Source: Cannabis sativa (taxonomy: Eukaryota; Streptophyta; Magnoliopsida; Rosales; Cannabaceae). Taken from it: 64,000 bases of DNA. Of this stretch, positions 33,931 to 45,463 are shown one piece after another; within the stretch, counting starts at the first letter, position 1, and every line of letters begins with the position of its first letter. The stretch spans positions 76,623,580 through 76,687,579 of the forward strand of contig NC_083610.1 in assembly GCF_029168945.1 (NCBI RefSeq), read 5' to 3'. The position numbers and the translations under genes are program-made. The notes under the pieces were generated by a model. The model saw only the letters and a list, made by a program, of their open reading frames with translations, was not told the origin of the DNA and searched no databases.

Positions 33931-34492
33931 AAATAATTATAATTTAATCTATTTTTTCTAGTTTAATTAAATATTTTTAATATAAAGTAATTAAGCCCAG
34001 AAAGATTAATATAATTTACTAGAATTATTTTTATTTATTCAATAAACGTAAATGCTTGGTAAATTAATGATTATTTAATTGCAAAATTATTATTAAAACA
34101 ATAATAAAAGATTGTTAGAATTATAAAGCAAATACTGCGATAAAATTGTGAAAATTTGAAAAAAGAATTTCTAAAGTGCTGATAATTACAAAAAATTATT
34201 GTATAAAAGTTGTAGAAAAAAAAATAAAGATAATCATAAAATTAATTAAAAAAATATTACTAAATGCTAAATAAAGTTTCTAATCATTTTTTGCTTTGCC
34301 ATAGATAGAGAATAGTGTAATATTTATATTTTATATTTTTTCATTTTTTAATATAACTTAGATTATGATATTTTCGGCAAAATTACAGTACTCATAAACA
34401 TCACACCAATCAAACTCCAGTATCCTGAGTTAAAAAAAAATACCAATATCCAATTGAAATGATTCGATGATTCAATTAGTTATATACTAGAT
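33931..34492. other. AT-rich spacer
   Basis: No gene or recognisable repeat. It ends in the target duplication TTAAC of the next element. Confidence 0.4.
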
Positions 34493-34497
34493 TTAAC

Positions 34498-34988
34498 TAT
34501 TAGAATATTTTATTTATGAAAATAATTTTCTATTTAAGAAAATGATTTTTTATTTAAAGAAATAAATAAATAATTAATTTTCTGATAAATAAATATTTTA
34601 TATTTATTGAATCTGGACAAAATTAATTATGTAATATTCTATATATGGTCAGATTTGATTGATTTCCTTAATTAATTGTCAAAATACTCTGACAATTAAT
34701 GTGGCGCAGATACTGATGGAGTATCTCACCTATAAATATAAGGTCTCGGTCCCCGAGCTCCTCACTCATTCTAAATTCATTCAGCAAATTCCATCTGAAG
34801 AGAGTTGAGAGAGCGAGGAAGTCCGAACTCCAATACGGAAGCTATCGCAGGGATTGAAACTCAAAGATCAATGGCTGGAGGTATATCGATCTATCATTGC
34901 ATATATTATCGATATGGTTACAGTTTATTTTCCGCATTTCATATCGTATGTATATGATATATTACATATACTATATTATAGTCTAACA
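34498..34988 (+). repeat. 5' LTR of the 34498-39940 Copia element
   Basis: It is 491 bases long and aligns with 39434-39940 over its length with scattered changes and a small indel near the middle. Confidence 0.9.
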
Positions 34989-35034
34989 GTTGGTATTACA
35001 GCGGTTTTATCTCTGTCTTGATTGTATTTAAGTT

Positions 35035-35330
35035 TTATTCATATATATATATTCATATTCGGTGCTTATATATATTCATATATAGTTTATATATATATAT
35101 ATTTTCTTCTTTTCATTTCATTACGTATATATATAGTATATATATATGTTCATATATTTATTATATTATATTATTTATATACCTAAATGCTATATATAAA
35201 TATATATATATATACATTTATATATATATACGGTACATTTTTATTTTACGTATATATATATATGTATATATGTTTATACATGTATTATACATTCTGAATC
35301 AATACATTCATATATTAATATAGATTGTTC
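35035..35330. repeat. (AT)n microsatellite in the Copia leader
   Basis: Long ATATAT runs alternate with short TTCAT and TTATAT units. The open frame of 101 aa here is purely compositional. Confidence 0.8.
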
Positions 35331-35604
35331 TAACCATGAAAACTCATTTTGAAAAATAAAGAAATCTCAAAAAATTTCTGGAAAAAGTTTTTCGGATTCG
35401 AAATTTTTTGGTGATTTTAAAGTCTTTGTTTTACGTGTTTTCGATGCATGAAACCTATATGAATGTCTTAATTTTTGCATTTAGATTCATTTGGAATTGA
35501 TTTGGAGTCTTTTGGTCGTCGGAAACGCAATTTCTAATCGGGTTTGGGTCGGGTCCGTCGGACCCGTGTACAGAAAAACGGGTCAAAATGACCCGAATTG
35601 TCTG

Positions 35605-35882
35605 AAGAAGACGACCCAAACGACGTGTCGTTTTCCACAAACGACATGTCATTTTCCGTGTTTTTGGGCTGCTGTCGTTTGATAAAACGACATGTCGTTT
35701 TTACTTTTTTTAAAAACGACGCGTCATTTTTTAAGGATTGTGTCTGCTGTCGTTTTCTTAAACGACACGTCGTTTTTCCCCTATGGAAAATGCCATGTCG
35801 TTTTTCATTTTTGAGATCAGCCCTTTAGTTTGTAAAACGACGTGTCGTTTTGCGTTTTGCAAAAAACGACATGTCGTTTGTG
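35605..35882. repeat. Array of ACGT-centred palindromes in the Copia leader
   Basis: About eight copies of AAACGAC-RY-GTCGTTT lie between 35615 and 35880, the spacing being 25-45 bases. Core variants are ATGT, GTGT, GCGT and ACGT, and two copies have one mismatched arm (GTCATTTT). The intervening sequence is T-rich and not conserved. The array is in the untranslated leader between LTR1 and gag. Confidence 0.85.
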
Positions 35883-35889
35883 CAGTGCA

Positions 35890-37070
35890 TTTTTCAAAAA
35901 AAAAAAAAGGGAAAAATTTTGAAATTTTTATTTATATGGAATATAAATTATTTTCTTATTTTTGTGTTAATTTAGTCAATAAATTGCATTTAGTTATTTT
36001 TCCATTTTTGTTTAATACATAAATTTAGTATAAATTGAAAATAGAAATTTATTTAATTTGGTAATTTATTACATGATTTATTTAGGAATGTAATAATTGT
36101 GCTAATTTGTATAATTGTGTATTTAATTATATATTACCAAATTTATACAATTTGTAGTCTGAATTAATTTTGAAAAATCTGCCATTAATTTCATATTAAG
36201 GAATTTGCATTTAATTAATTATCATACATTAATTGTATTAATTTGTATTTATTTGACAAATTTGTATTTACTGCAATTAATTTAGATTTGTATGATATAA
36301 ATGCTATACATAAATTCCTTTTATAGTGCTAGATATATTTAGAAATATTCAAACATTAAGATAGGTTGAATATTTTATTTAGCACATTAAGTTTCATAAA
36401 CTTCATAAAATATTCATAAAACTTTATAATATGAATAAAATGTAAATAATTTTGTGGTTTGACATAAGAAAACATGAACCTGGGACAAATGCTCATATCT
36501 AGAACGATTTTTAATGATCTTCGGATGACCACACTAGGAGCACTAATCTCAGTAATTGTCTATTATGTTAATAACGAAATTACTTTTAGGTAGAGCCCAA
36601 TACCTAATGTATAAGTGAAAATATAATTTTAAATAATTAGGGAGTAGCCACATCATCTTTAATTATATAAAATTATATATTAATTGAAATTCACCTTAAT
36701 GGACAAAACTTGTAATTAATTATTTGGATGTAATAATTTTACCCCACAGGAATTTAATTATATTTTTATAATTAATTAGGATAATATATTAAGTTAAATT
36801 CTCTTAATTTACCCCACAGGGATATGAGGATTTGATTTAATAGTGTTATCACAAATTTTGATTAAGATAGATTTCATTCCTCCTTTTTCCTAAATTAAAT
36901 ATTTCATTAAATCTATCATAAAGTTCATATAATTTTATTAGATTTAAAATTTAGCCCACAGGCAATTTTAGATTTAATAAAATTTTCATCTTCATCATGT
37001 TTCTACATTGGCAAAACATGAATTCATTAAAGTCTTAATTTCTTTTAACATCTAAATTTGTAATCCTATT
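35890..37070 (+). other. Rest of the Copia leader
   Basis: AT-rich. It contains three TTTACCCCACAGG-like words (36750-36765, 36808-36822 and 36950-36963) and ends in TTCTTGCAG, a splice-acceptor-like site just before the gag reading frame. Confidence 0.6.
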
Positions 37071-37079
37071 CTTGCAGCT

Positions 37080-38431
37080 ATTCATCCACCTCTAAATACG
37101 CTGAAATCACAAGTGAAATCCCCGAGCTTAGGAGTGACAACTTCAAAATCTGGAAGGAACGAGTTCTTCTCCACCTAGCTTGCACTGACATGGACTATGC
37201 AATAAGGAAAGACGAACCAGCTGCTATCACTGAGACTAGCACTGCTGCTGAGATTGCACTGCGTGAAAAGTGGGAGCAATCCAATCGTCTTTGCATCATG
37301 TTCATTATGTCCAGGATTACTTTGGGAATGCGTGGATCGGTGGAGCCACCTGAGAAGGTTAAAATTTTTATCAAAGTTATGGATGAGCAGTTTGACACTT
37401 CAGATAAATCTTTATTCAACAACCTCATTCAAGAGTTCTCGTCCACAAAACTCACCGGTGTTAAAGGAGTTCGAGAACACATTTCTAAAATGAGGGACAT
37501 CACTACTCATTTGAAGAAACTCGACGTTATCATTCCTGATACCTTCCTGGTTCATTACATCCTTCACAATCTTCCTCCACAGTATGGGCCTTCCAAAATT
37601 TCCCACAACACACATAAGGAAAAATGGAGCATCAATGAATTGATGACCATGTGTGCTCAAGAGGAAGCCAGGCTCCTACAGGAGTAAGGAGAAAGTGTTC
37701 ACCTGACCACTCAACCTAAGAAACGCAAACCATTCAAGAAGAACAAAGGGAAAAAGCCCGTGGCTCCCAAGACTGCCATAAAGAAAGATTCCATCAAATG
37801 TTTCTTTTGTAAACAAAAGGGACATGCGAAAAAGGAGTGCAACCAGTTCAAGAAATGGATGGATGACAAAGGTAATCCAATTTCCTTAGTATGTTATGAA
37901 TCTAATATGGCTAATGTTAATCTTAACACATGGTGGATTGATTCCGGTTCAACAATTCACATAACAAATTCCTTGCAGGATATTCAAAATCTAAGGAAGC
38001 CAGTGGCAAGTGAGCAAAGCATCTTATCTGGAAACAAGATGGGCTCACAAGTGGAAGCCATAGGAACGTGCAATTTAGTCTTAAGTAGTGGTTTTATTTT
38101 AAAGTTGGAAAATATTTTTTATGTACCAAGTTTCTCTAGAAACTTGATTTCAGTTTCAAGACTTATACCCTTTGGTTTTTCCTTTACATTTTCAGACAAA
38201 TATTTTAATTTATATAATAAATATGAATGTGTTGGAAATGGTATTTTGTCTGATGGTCTTTACTGCCTTAATTTACAAAATAATACCACTAATAATGTTA
38301 TGCATGTCCACGATGGCACTAAAAGATGTGTTATGAAAGATGATTCCTGTACATTGTGGCACCGAAGATTGGGACATATCTCCATTGATAGAATTAAAAG
38401 AATGATTAAATTTGAGCCAGTGTCCAAAGAA
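37080..38431 (+). pseudogene. Copia gag, zinc knuckle, protease and start of integrase
   Basis: The gag frame runs from KYAEITSEIPELRSDNFKIW (no ATG at its start) through DMDYAIRKDEP (UBN2/DUF4219 type) to a stop at 37685-37687. After that stop the frame continues to a CCHC knuckle (CFFCKQKGHAKKEC), protease (WWIDSGSTIHIT, catalytic DSG) and the GAG-pre-integrase domain (LWHRRLGHISIDRIKRM). The reading then ends abruptly at 38431. It would encode the structural polyprotein and aspartic protease of a Copia element. One in-frame stop separates gag from the knuckle, and the integrase HHCC and DDE parts are deleted. Confidence 0.85.
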
Positions 38432-39132
38432 TGATTTTGAAAGAGAAGAACTGAAGAACATTCCTTATGCTTCTACTGTCGGAAGCCTAATGTATGCTCA
38501 GGTGTGCACAAGACCTTGCTTATTCTGTCTGAATGTTAGGAAGATTTCAAAGTAACCTAGGGATAGACCACTGGAAAGCTGCAAAGAAAGTAATGAGGTA
38601 TCTTCATGGTACTAAGGATTACAAACTGATGTTCAAACGAACTGACAATCTAGAAGTAGTTGCCTACTCAGACTCAGATTTCGTTGGTTGTACTAATTCA
38701 CGTTAATCTACATCTGGTTACGTGTTTATGTTTGCTGGTGGAGCTGTGTCCTGGAGGAGTAACAAACAAACTTTGACTGCTACTTCTACTATGGAGGCTG
38801 AGTTCGTTTCTTGTTTTGAGGCTACATCACATGGTGTATGGCTAAAGAGTTTCATTTCAGGCCTTAGAGTGGTTGATTCCATTGCAAGGCCGCTAAAGAT
38901 GTTCTGTGACAATTCAATTGCTGTTTTCATGGCTAAGAACAACAAAAGTGGAAGTCGAAGCAAGCGCATTGACATTAAGTACTTAGCTATTAGAGAACGT
39001 GTTAAAGAAAATAAAGTGGTCATTCAACACATTAGAACTGAATTGATGATTGCCGATCCTATGACAAAAGGCTTGCCACCTCATAAATTCAAGGATCATG
39101 TAGAGAACATGGGACTCGGTTCCCTGATGTAA
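38432..39132 (+). pseudogene. Copia RT C-terminus and RNase H
   Basis: After the deletion junction the frame resumes at NDFEREELKNIPYASTVGSL, MYAQVCTRP, then, with two shifts, the tract before RNase H. The RNase H frame 38722-39132 reads [47 protein letters not shown] and [13 protein letters not shown], covering the E, D and H positions. TAA at 38704-38706 replaces the expected codon in NSRKSTSGY. About 1.5-2 kb of integrase and RT found in intact relatives is missing at 38431/38432. Confidence 0.85.
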
Positions 39133-39433
39133 TTTGTACAAATAAAGTTATTATCAATGAAACTCTTATTTTGATTTTTCTCATATTTATGCGCATCTTA
39201 ATTTTACATTTGAGAAAAATTTCAGAGGACCTGAATAAACATAAAGTTTAGGGTTTATTCACTTAAGTACATTGCCACATAAAGTACATTGTTATATAGT
39301 AAATGTATTGTAATACATGGAAGATAATACTTGACTCATAATGAGAACATGTCGCTATGATTCGTATGTTTATTATATAATGAAGAACGTTGGGTTTGAA
39401 TATTTTAATTTAAATGCTGACCAAGTGGGAGAA

Positions 39434-39940
39434 TATTAGAATATTTTATTTATGGAAATAATTTTCTATTTAAGGAAATGATTTTCTATTTAAGGAAATA
39501 AATAAATAATTGATTTTCTTATAAATGAATATTTTATATTCATTGAATCTGGACAAAATCAATTATGTAATATTCTATATATGGTCAGATTTTTATATTC
39601 ATTACCTGATTTGATTTCCTGAATTAATTGTCAAAATATTCTGACAATTAATGTGACGCATATACTGATGGAGTATCTCACCTATAAATATAAGGTCTCG
39701 GTCCCTGAGCTCCTCACTCATTCTGAATTCATTCAGCAAATTCCATCTAAAGAAAGCTGAGAGAGCGAGGAAGCCCGAACTCCAATACTGAAGCTATCGC
39801 AGGGATTGAAGCTCAAAGATCAATGGCTGGAGGTATATCGATCTATCATTGCATATATTATCGATATAGTTACAGTTTATGTTCTGCATTTCATATCGTA
39901 TGTATATGCTATATTACATATATTATATTATAGTCTAACA
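39434..39940 (+). repeat. 3' LTR of the 34498-39940 Copia element
   Basis: 507 bases, preceded by the polypurine tract AAGTGGGAGAA and followed by the target duplication TTAAC. Confidence 0.9.
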
Positions 39941-39945
39941 TTAAC

Positions 39946-40979
39946 TAATAACAATCAAGAGGGAATGGAAAAAAAAAAGCTTGTAGTTCGTGCTATAAGA
40001 CCATAAGATATATATTTTTTTAGTTATATATAAAAGAAAATATATATGTTTTTGAGTAAATTTACACTATACTTCTTAAATGGGTTATTTTAGTAGATTC
40101 TCTATTTGTTTTGGCATACAAGATAGTTTTTTAGTTCAATTCTTTTAATGATTGTGTACGTTATAGTTATTTAGAATTATTTATAAATTTTTAAAAAATT
40201 TTAATTTATAATACCAAAAATAAGATTTATATATTTTATTGCACGCACGACTATTTTTTTATACGCGTAATTAGTAACTGTTTAAATTTTATTTTCGATA
40301 TTGTAGAGTATTAAGATTTTTTTAAAAAATTTACAAATAATTTTAAGTAGCAATAATATATGTAAACATTAAAAAAAAATTAGACTAAATTTATTTTTTA
40401 AATACCAAAATGTCTACTATAAAAATTTCATGTCCTTTTATGAATGTGTCTTAAAAATAAATAAAAACAAAACGAAATAAGAGTAATAAAAACATACATG
40501 TCAAGGTCTGGTTTATACCATTATCATTCTTTTAGAAGAACATGTGATAAGTTCAATAAGTGCATACAATAGAATCTGCTATATCAAAATCTCCCAACTT
40601 CTTGGAAACCAAAATAAAAAATACATTAAAGATAAGCTATTTGGATGTTAACAATAATCTTAATAAATCTTTACTTAAAAGAATAATACAACATCTTATA
40701 GTCAAAACTATTTACCTATTATCTGAATTTTGCTCCACCAGATAAAGGAAGATACTTCATGAACCTCAAGAAGATTTAATTTTTTTTTCTTGTGAGGAAA
40801 ATGTTCTACTCCAATTAATAAATTAGATGATATTAACCAAATTTCAGTTGAAAAACTTATATGACCTCTGAACAATTTTTGAAATTAGTCTGCCTTTTCA
40901 GTTTTATTTGTACAATCATTATTAATTTTTGGAAGGTCCTGATACAACTTTTCATGTGCCTATCAACAGTAATAGAGCA
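39946..40979. other. AT-rich spacer with one dispersed repeat
   Basis: 40055-40400 resembles 1460-1690 (see that entry). No gene is seen. The open frame at 40560-40745 has no recognisable domain. Confidence 0.4.
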
Positions 40980-41240
40980 AGTAAGAGTACTGAATTTACA
41001 GTAATTGAGCTTGAGCAAGAAAGAAGCTATGGGGGTGAGAGAGAGATGAAGATGAAAGATGGAAAATAATGCTCAACTGAATAAATGGAGATCAAAATAT
41101 AGAGAAGTTGAAAAGAAAGAGAAGAAATTTTAATAACTAACTCCTAACAACCTCTAACTAACTAAAGCTGTAAACAGCTGAAAAAACAAACCATCAATAC
41201 CAACAATTTGTTGTCTAATCATTTTCTATTCTAACAGAGT
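40980..41240 (-). mobile_element. Probable solo Copia-type LTR
   Basis: Read on the minus strand it begins TGTTAGAATAGAAAATGATT and continues with TTAGTTAGTTAGAGGTTGTTAGG, then TATATTTTGATCTCCATT, a CT-rich block and CTCTTACTTGCTC. This is the usual order of a short Copia LTR. No internal sequence or target duplication was found. Confidence 0.4.
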
Positions 41241-42159
41241 AAATACATGAAAAATTGATGTGTCTATTTTAGGCCTAAACTCTTATGGTTTTGTTCTTAG
41301 ACACTTCAAAATACGATATTGTCTATCTTTATACACCTATGATCCTTTATTTTTAACCAATGTAAAACTTTAGTTGCACACACAACAAAATTTATAAATA
41401 ATTATTATTATCAAGGTCGAGGTTTGTAAGGAGATTTAAGAAACAGGTTACACTGCCATAATGACATTTCATGTATTGAGAAACTGGTTACTGTGCAATA
41501 ATGAGATTTGAGATATTTGCAAAATTTTAATAACTTGTTTTTATGATATATTAATTACTAATTAGAAATTTACCAAAATAATTAATAAAGAAACTAAAAG
41601 ACAAAAAATAGAGTAATAGTCAAATTCAATATGCAAAACTACAACACTAAACCCACCTCAACCATAAACAAAAACAACAAAAACTACTTCCTAAATCAAC
41701 CTCGACCATGACCAAAACAAAAAAATAACTACAAAAAATGTAATTGAGATTAATCAGTGAAAAGTAACCATTAAAATCAACCATAATAAATAAAATAACC
41801 ATAGCTAAAAAAAAATAAATTAAAAAAATTAATTGACAATAATATGTGAAAAATGAAAACAAAAAATGCGATATTGAACAAATTTAACACAATACTAAAA
41901 TTAAAAATTTGATACAAACTTCTCGGACATTAACTATTCAAAACAGTTACTATCACTAAAATAAAATATTACTCGAAAAAAAGTAGAAAATAGAATAAGA
42001 ATATTCGCCAAAGTTGTTTTGCAAAAATCATCAAAAAAATCATTGGAGGTGTTGTTGTCACGAGTAAGTCACAAAAATTAGACATTGGAGTTGTTACTAG
42101 TGTTGCACGTTCGAATCTGATACATGGAAACTAGTTATATTTATCATCTAGTTAAAACT
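41241..42159. other. AT-rich spacer
   Basis: No gene or repeat recognised; small open frames are compositional. Confidence 0.4.
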
Positions 42160-42505
42160 TGTTAGGTTTTGTGCCCTAAATAAAACTCATTTCAATATAA
42201 TCAGATTTACTAATCAATATAAGATCAGAAATTGCTTTTATGTTGCATGGTTCACATGATTTGTTTCATGATTATATTTAATGTATAAATTCTATTAAGT
42301 TCAGAACATATATAAATATGTATATATTTGTTCATGATTATAGTGTCGTCAGCACAGTGGAATATAATCATGATTATGTGTTAAAAAGTTTAATTCCCAT
42401 GATTTATGAGTTCACTGAATTTAGACTGGTATGATAATCAGCGATAAGATATACTTACACCTTGGATAAGTATTATGTCTTTTCCAGGGCATTGACAAAG
42501 TTTAC
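42160..42505 (+). mobile_element. LTR fragment beginning TGTTAGGTTTTGTGCCC
   Basis: It starts with a TGTTAGG-type LTR end and continues with CCCTAAATAAAACTC. It is cut at 42505, where a different LTR in opposite orientation begins. Confidence 0.5.
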
Positions 42506-43740
42506 TGTTGGAATTATTTTACCAGGATCTAGATTTACTACCAAGTATGTTTGATTAACATCCTAATATGAATTCTAAAACAATGAAATAAACACATAAG
42601 AGTTTAAGAAAACCTTACATTGGGTGCAGCGGAATATAATGACTCCTTCCATTCAGATCTCTAGCCCTTGATTCCTTTCTGTAGCAGAGCATTATCAAGA
42701 TCTGAATCTAGATCTCCTTCTCTCCTTCTTTGATGCTGATTTTCCACAGTCTTACATACTATGATTGAGGTACCACTTGATGTGTGTGGGCACTACTCTA
42801 TCACTCAAGGAATTTTCGAAATTTTGAAGAGAAGAAAAGAGAGAGGAAAGTGGCGGCTCAGGAATTCTCTCTGAAAAGAATGAGATGCAATTGTGTGTTG
42901 TTTCCTGAAGCTATTACTTTCTATTTCTAGAATACCACCTAGGTTTAGGTTAGAATTGTATGGCATTAAAATAATGGAAAAATAAAATGGTAAAAGGCTT
43001 TGCATAGTGGGCGGCCATTCAAGGAAATTGGGCCTAACTTTGCAACTTTCTCATTTTGTTATTTCTCATTCCCATTTTCTCAAAAATGCCAATTTTCCAA
43101 TTTAACCTTTTAAATGCCAATTCTAATTAGTTAATAACTTAAAAATAATTATTAAATAATATTTCCATTTAATATATTTATTAATTTAGACATATAAAGT
43201 ATCTTAATTAATAATAAACCTAGAATCTCTTTTCTTTACAATTTCGCCCTTGCTTAGTGAAAGTTCATAAAGTAGACATAATCTAACTTTTAGAATTATA
43301 ATTGATTAATTAAAATCAATTAACTGAGTCTTACAAGCAGTATGGTCTCAACTAGTATGGAGACCATGGGTCTATATAACCGAGCTTCCAATAAGTCGAA
43401 CTGAATTTACCAAGTAAATTCCCTAACTTATTAATTCCTTATTGAATCCACTCTTAGAACTTGGAATTGCACTCTCAATCATATAGAACGCTCTATATGT
43501 TCCATGATATAGACACGTCATTAGTTATCCATTGTTATAATCCTAATGTGATCAATGATCCTCTATATAGATGATTTACACTGTAAAGGGATTAAATTAC
43601 CGTAACACCCTACAATGTATTTTATCCTTAAAACACTTAAACCCTGTATAAATGATATTTCAGCTAAGTGAAATGAGTACTCCACCATTTATTTTTGTTT
43701 GGTTAAGCTCGAAGGGAATCATCCTTTACGTCATTAAGGC
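42506..43740 (-). mobile_element. LTR fragment of the same family as 56650-57670
   Basis: It starts TGTTGGAATTATTTTACCAGG and follows the order seen at 56650-57670: CATCCTAATATGAATT, AAACACATAA, CCTTACATTGG, ATGACTCCTTCC, TTACACACTATGATTGAGG, CATATAACCGAGCTTCC and GAACGCTCTATATGTTCC. There is a primer-binding signature at 56630 beside the other copy but not here, so this is a solo or partial LTR. It extends about 0.2 kb beyond where the other copy is interrupted. Confidence 0.7.
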
Positions 43741-43755
43741 CTCCCAATTACCTCC

Positions 43756-44504
43756 TGTTGTCTAGGATTTCTCCATAAATACTTGGTAGTCTAGGAGGAA
43801 GCCAGGTAGCAATGGACTCATGTTACATGACACATTGCTTTAATTACTCTCGGAGTCTATTATTTCCATGGAGTAATAACAAGTTAGTAATTTTCGGGAG
43901 AATCTAGCTGGACCGAGAGCACCTCTTGTTTGCTCTCTCGCAGAGAGAAGCATATTCGGTGGTACGAGAGAACTAATGAAAGATGACATGACACTCAAGG
44001 GTCAAGACACTGTACATGCATTTAATACGACATGGGAAAGAGCGTCACACACCTTACTCTGCCAAGCGTATTTAAGGGTTTAAGCCCATTATTCCTTGAT
44101 TTTAAGAACATCTATACATCAGTCGAAAACTGCATAAATGAGCCATCAAGTCATAAACAAGGAATAAATCACATCCCGCCAAACTCTTATAGGCAGCCTA
44201 AAACTCATCATAAAGTAAGCAATTATGCCCAAAGTTAGAGTTAGGAAATTGTGCCAGGTATGGTGTAAACAAACACGATAATATATAGTGGCTTTTTTAC
44301 CACCATCATAAGTTATAAATTCCCCAATAATAAATAAAAATGGGGATCAACTAAAAAACTCTCTGTAATATATACTCTCATAAATATATAGTGACTCGTG
44401 GACTAAGATTCATTAATGCTCTAACCACGTAAAAAATCATCTCTTTTAACATTCATTAACTACTTCATACCGCTCTAATTACTGGTTACTGAAAATCTCA
44501 GTCA
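43756..44504 (+). mobile_element. LTR fragment related to 7855-8573
   Basis: It shares GCATTTAATACGACATGGGA, GACTCGTGGACTAAG and AACCACGTAAAAAATC with the LTR at 7855-8573, in the same order and orientation. The start at TGTTGTC is a best guess. No internal element sequence is attached. Confidence 0.55.
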
Positions 44505-45463
44505 ATATTTTAGTACTTTTATTGTAAGCTGTAAAAAGTCATAAATAGCCTGATAACATAATGGTAAAAACTAGAAATACCTCGCGTCCACAACATCATG
44601 CTTTCATTGCATAATACATTCACGTGAAGTGAAATCTGCTAAAGCTGGCTTAGATTTATAATTGTCAACCAACAAAACTCTCTCTCTCTCTCTCATACAA
44701 ACAAATTGTCTCTTGCTCACTTGGAAGAGTTGTTTTATGTATATTAAAGGATATAGGTACGTAGCATGAGAGCCAATGTCAATGAAGCATAAAATAAATA
44801 TCGATATTCGTATATTCATAACAACCAGTAAAGGCAATCAAATGAGAGTATTATATCGATATAAAAAATTTCACTTAAGGAATAAATATGGAAATCATCT
44901 AGATAGAGACAATTACTCAAAGAAGTAGAATATATTATTACATATTTAGTCAAAGTCATTTTGTTATTAAACTAACTATAAATTATGCCTTCAGTCCTCG
45001 GTGAAGGATATTATCTTTAGTGAGTCAGCACGTTATAATGATCACCTTCACATGCTTTTAATGTAATTAAGTGTCAAGTTACCATTTGACTTGGTTTCTT
45101 GCTTGATTCTTATTACCATATTTTAGGAACCATTCTTGTACTATTAAACTATGTAAAAAAACCCTTTGACTAACTAATTTGATTGCGTATGATATCAAAT
45201 TTTATTAGCACATAACAAGTACTTTCTCCAAGTAGAATTAATTCGAACCAAAAATAGAAAAAGCCTAAAGCGTTGACCAATTAAAATAATTAAGGAAGCC
45301 CTTTTCATGCTTGCTATTTACTTAATGGTAATGATGCACAAAGAGTAGAAAAACTTATAGAAGTCTTTTGTGCATTTCTTGGGAATAATCTGATAAGCTA
45401 GAGTTTAGAGTTAAAGCTAAATTATATTAAGGGACCGACTTCAAATCATATATTTCAGATGCC
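44505..45463 (+). promoter_or_regulatory. Upstream flank of the LRR receptor kinase gene
   Basis: AT-rich. It holds a (CT)n run at 44680-44696. No repeat termini were recognised between 44510 and the ATG, so this may be the native promoter, but no start site or box can be fixed. Confidence 0.4.

Larger units (their letters stand above)
34498..39940 (+). mobile_element. Internally deleted Copia LTR retrotransposon
   Basis: LTR1 (34498-34988) and LTR2 (39434-39940) both start TATTAGAATATTTTATTTATG and end GTCTAACA. The first dinucleotide is TA where TG is expected. TTAAC at 34493-34497 and 39941-39945 is the target duplication. The primer-site-like TTGGTATTACAG follows LTR1, and AAGTGGGAGAA precedes LTR2. 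Inside are a 2.1-kb leader, gag-protease, then a jump to the end of RT and RNase H; the integrase core and most of RT are missing. Both LTRs contain CTATAAATATAAGGTC as a TATA region. Confidence 0.92.

Noticed and set aside
35018..35323. 101-aa open frame rich in Ile and Tyr
   Set aside because: It is the translation of an (AT)n microsatellite in the leader of a Copia element.
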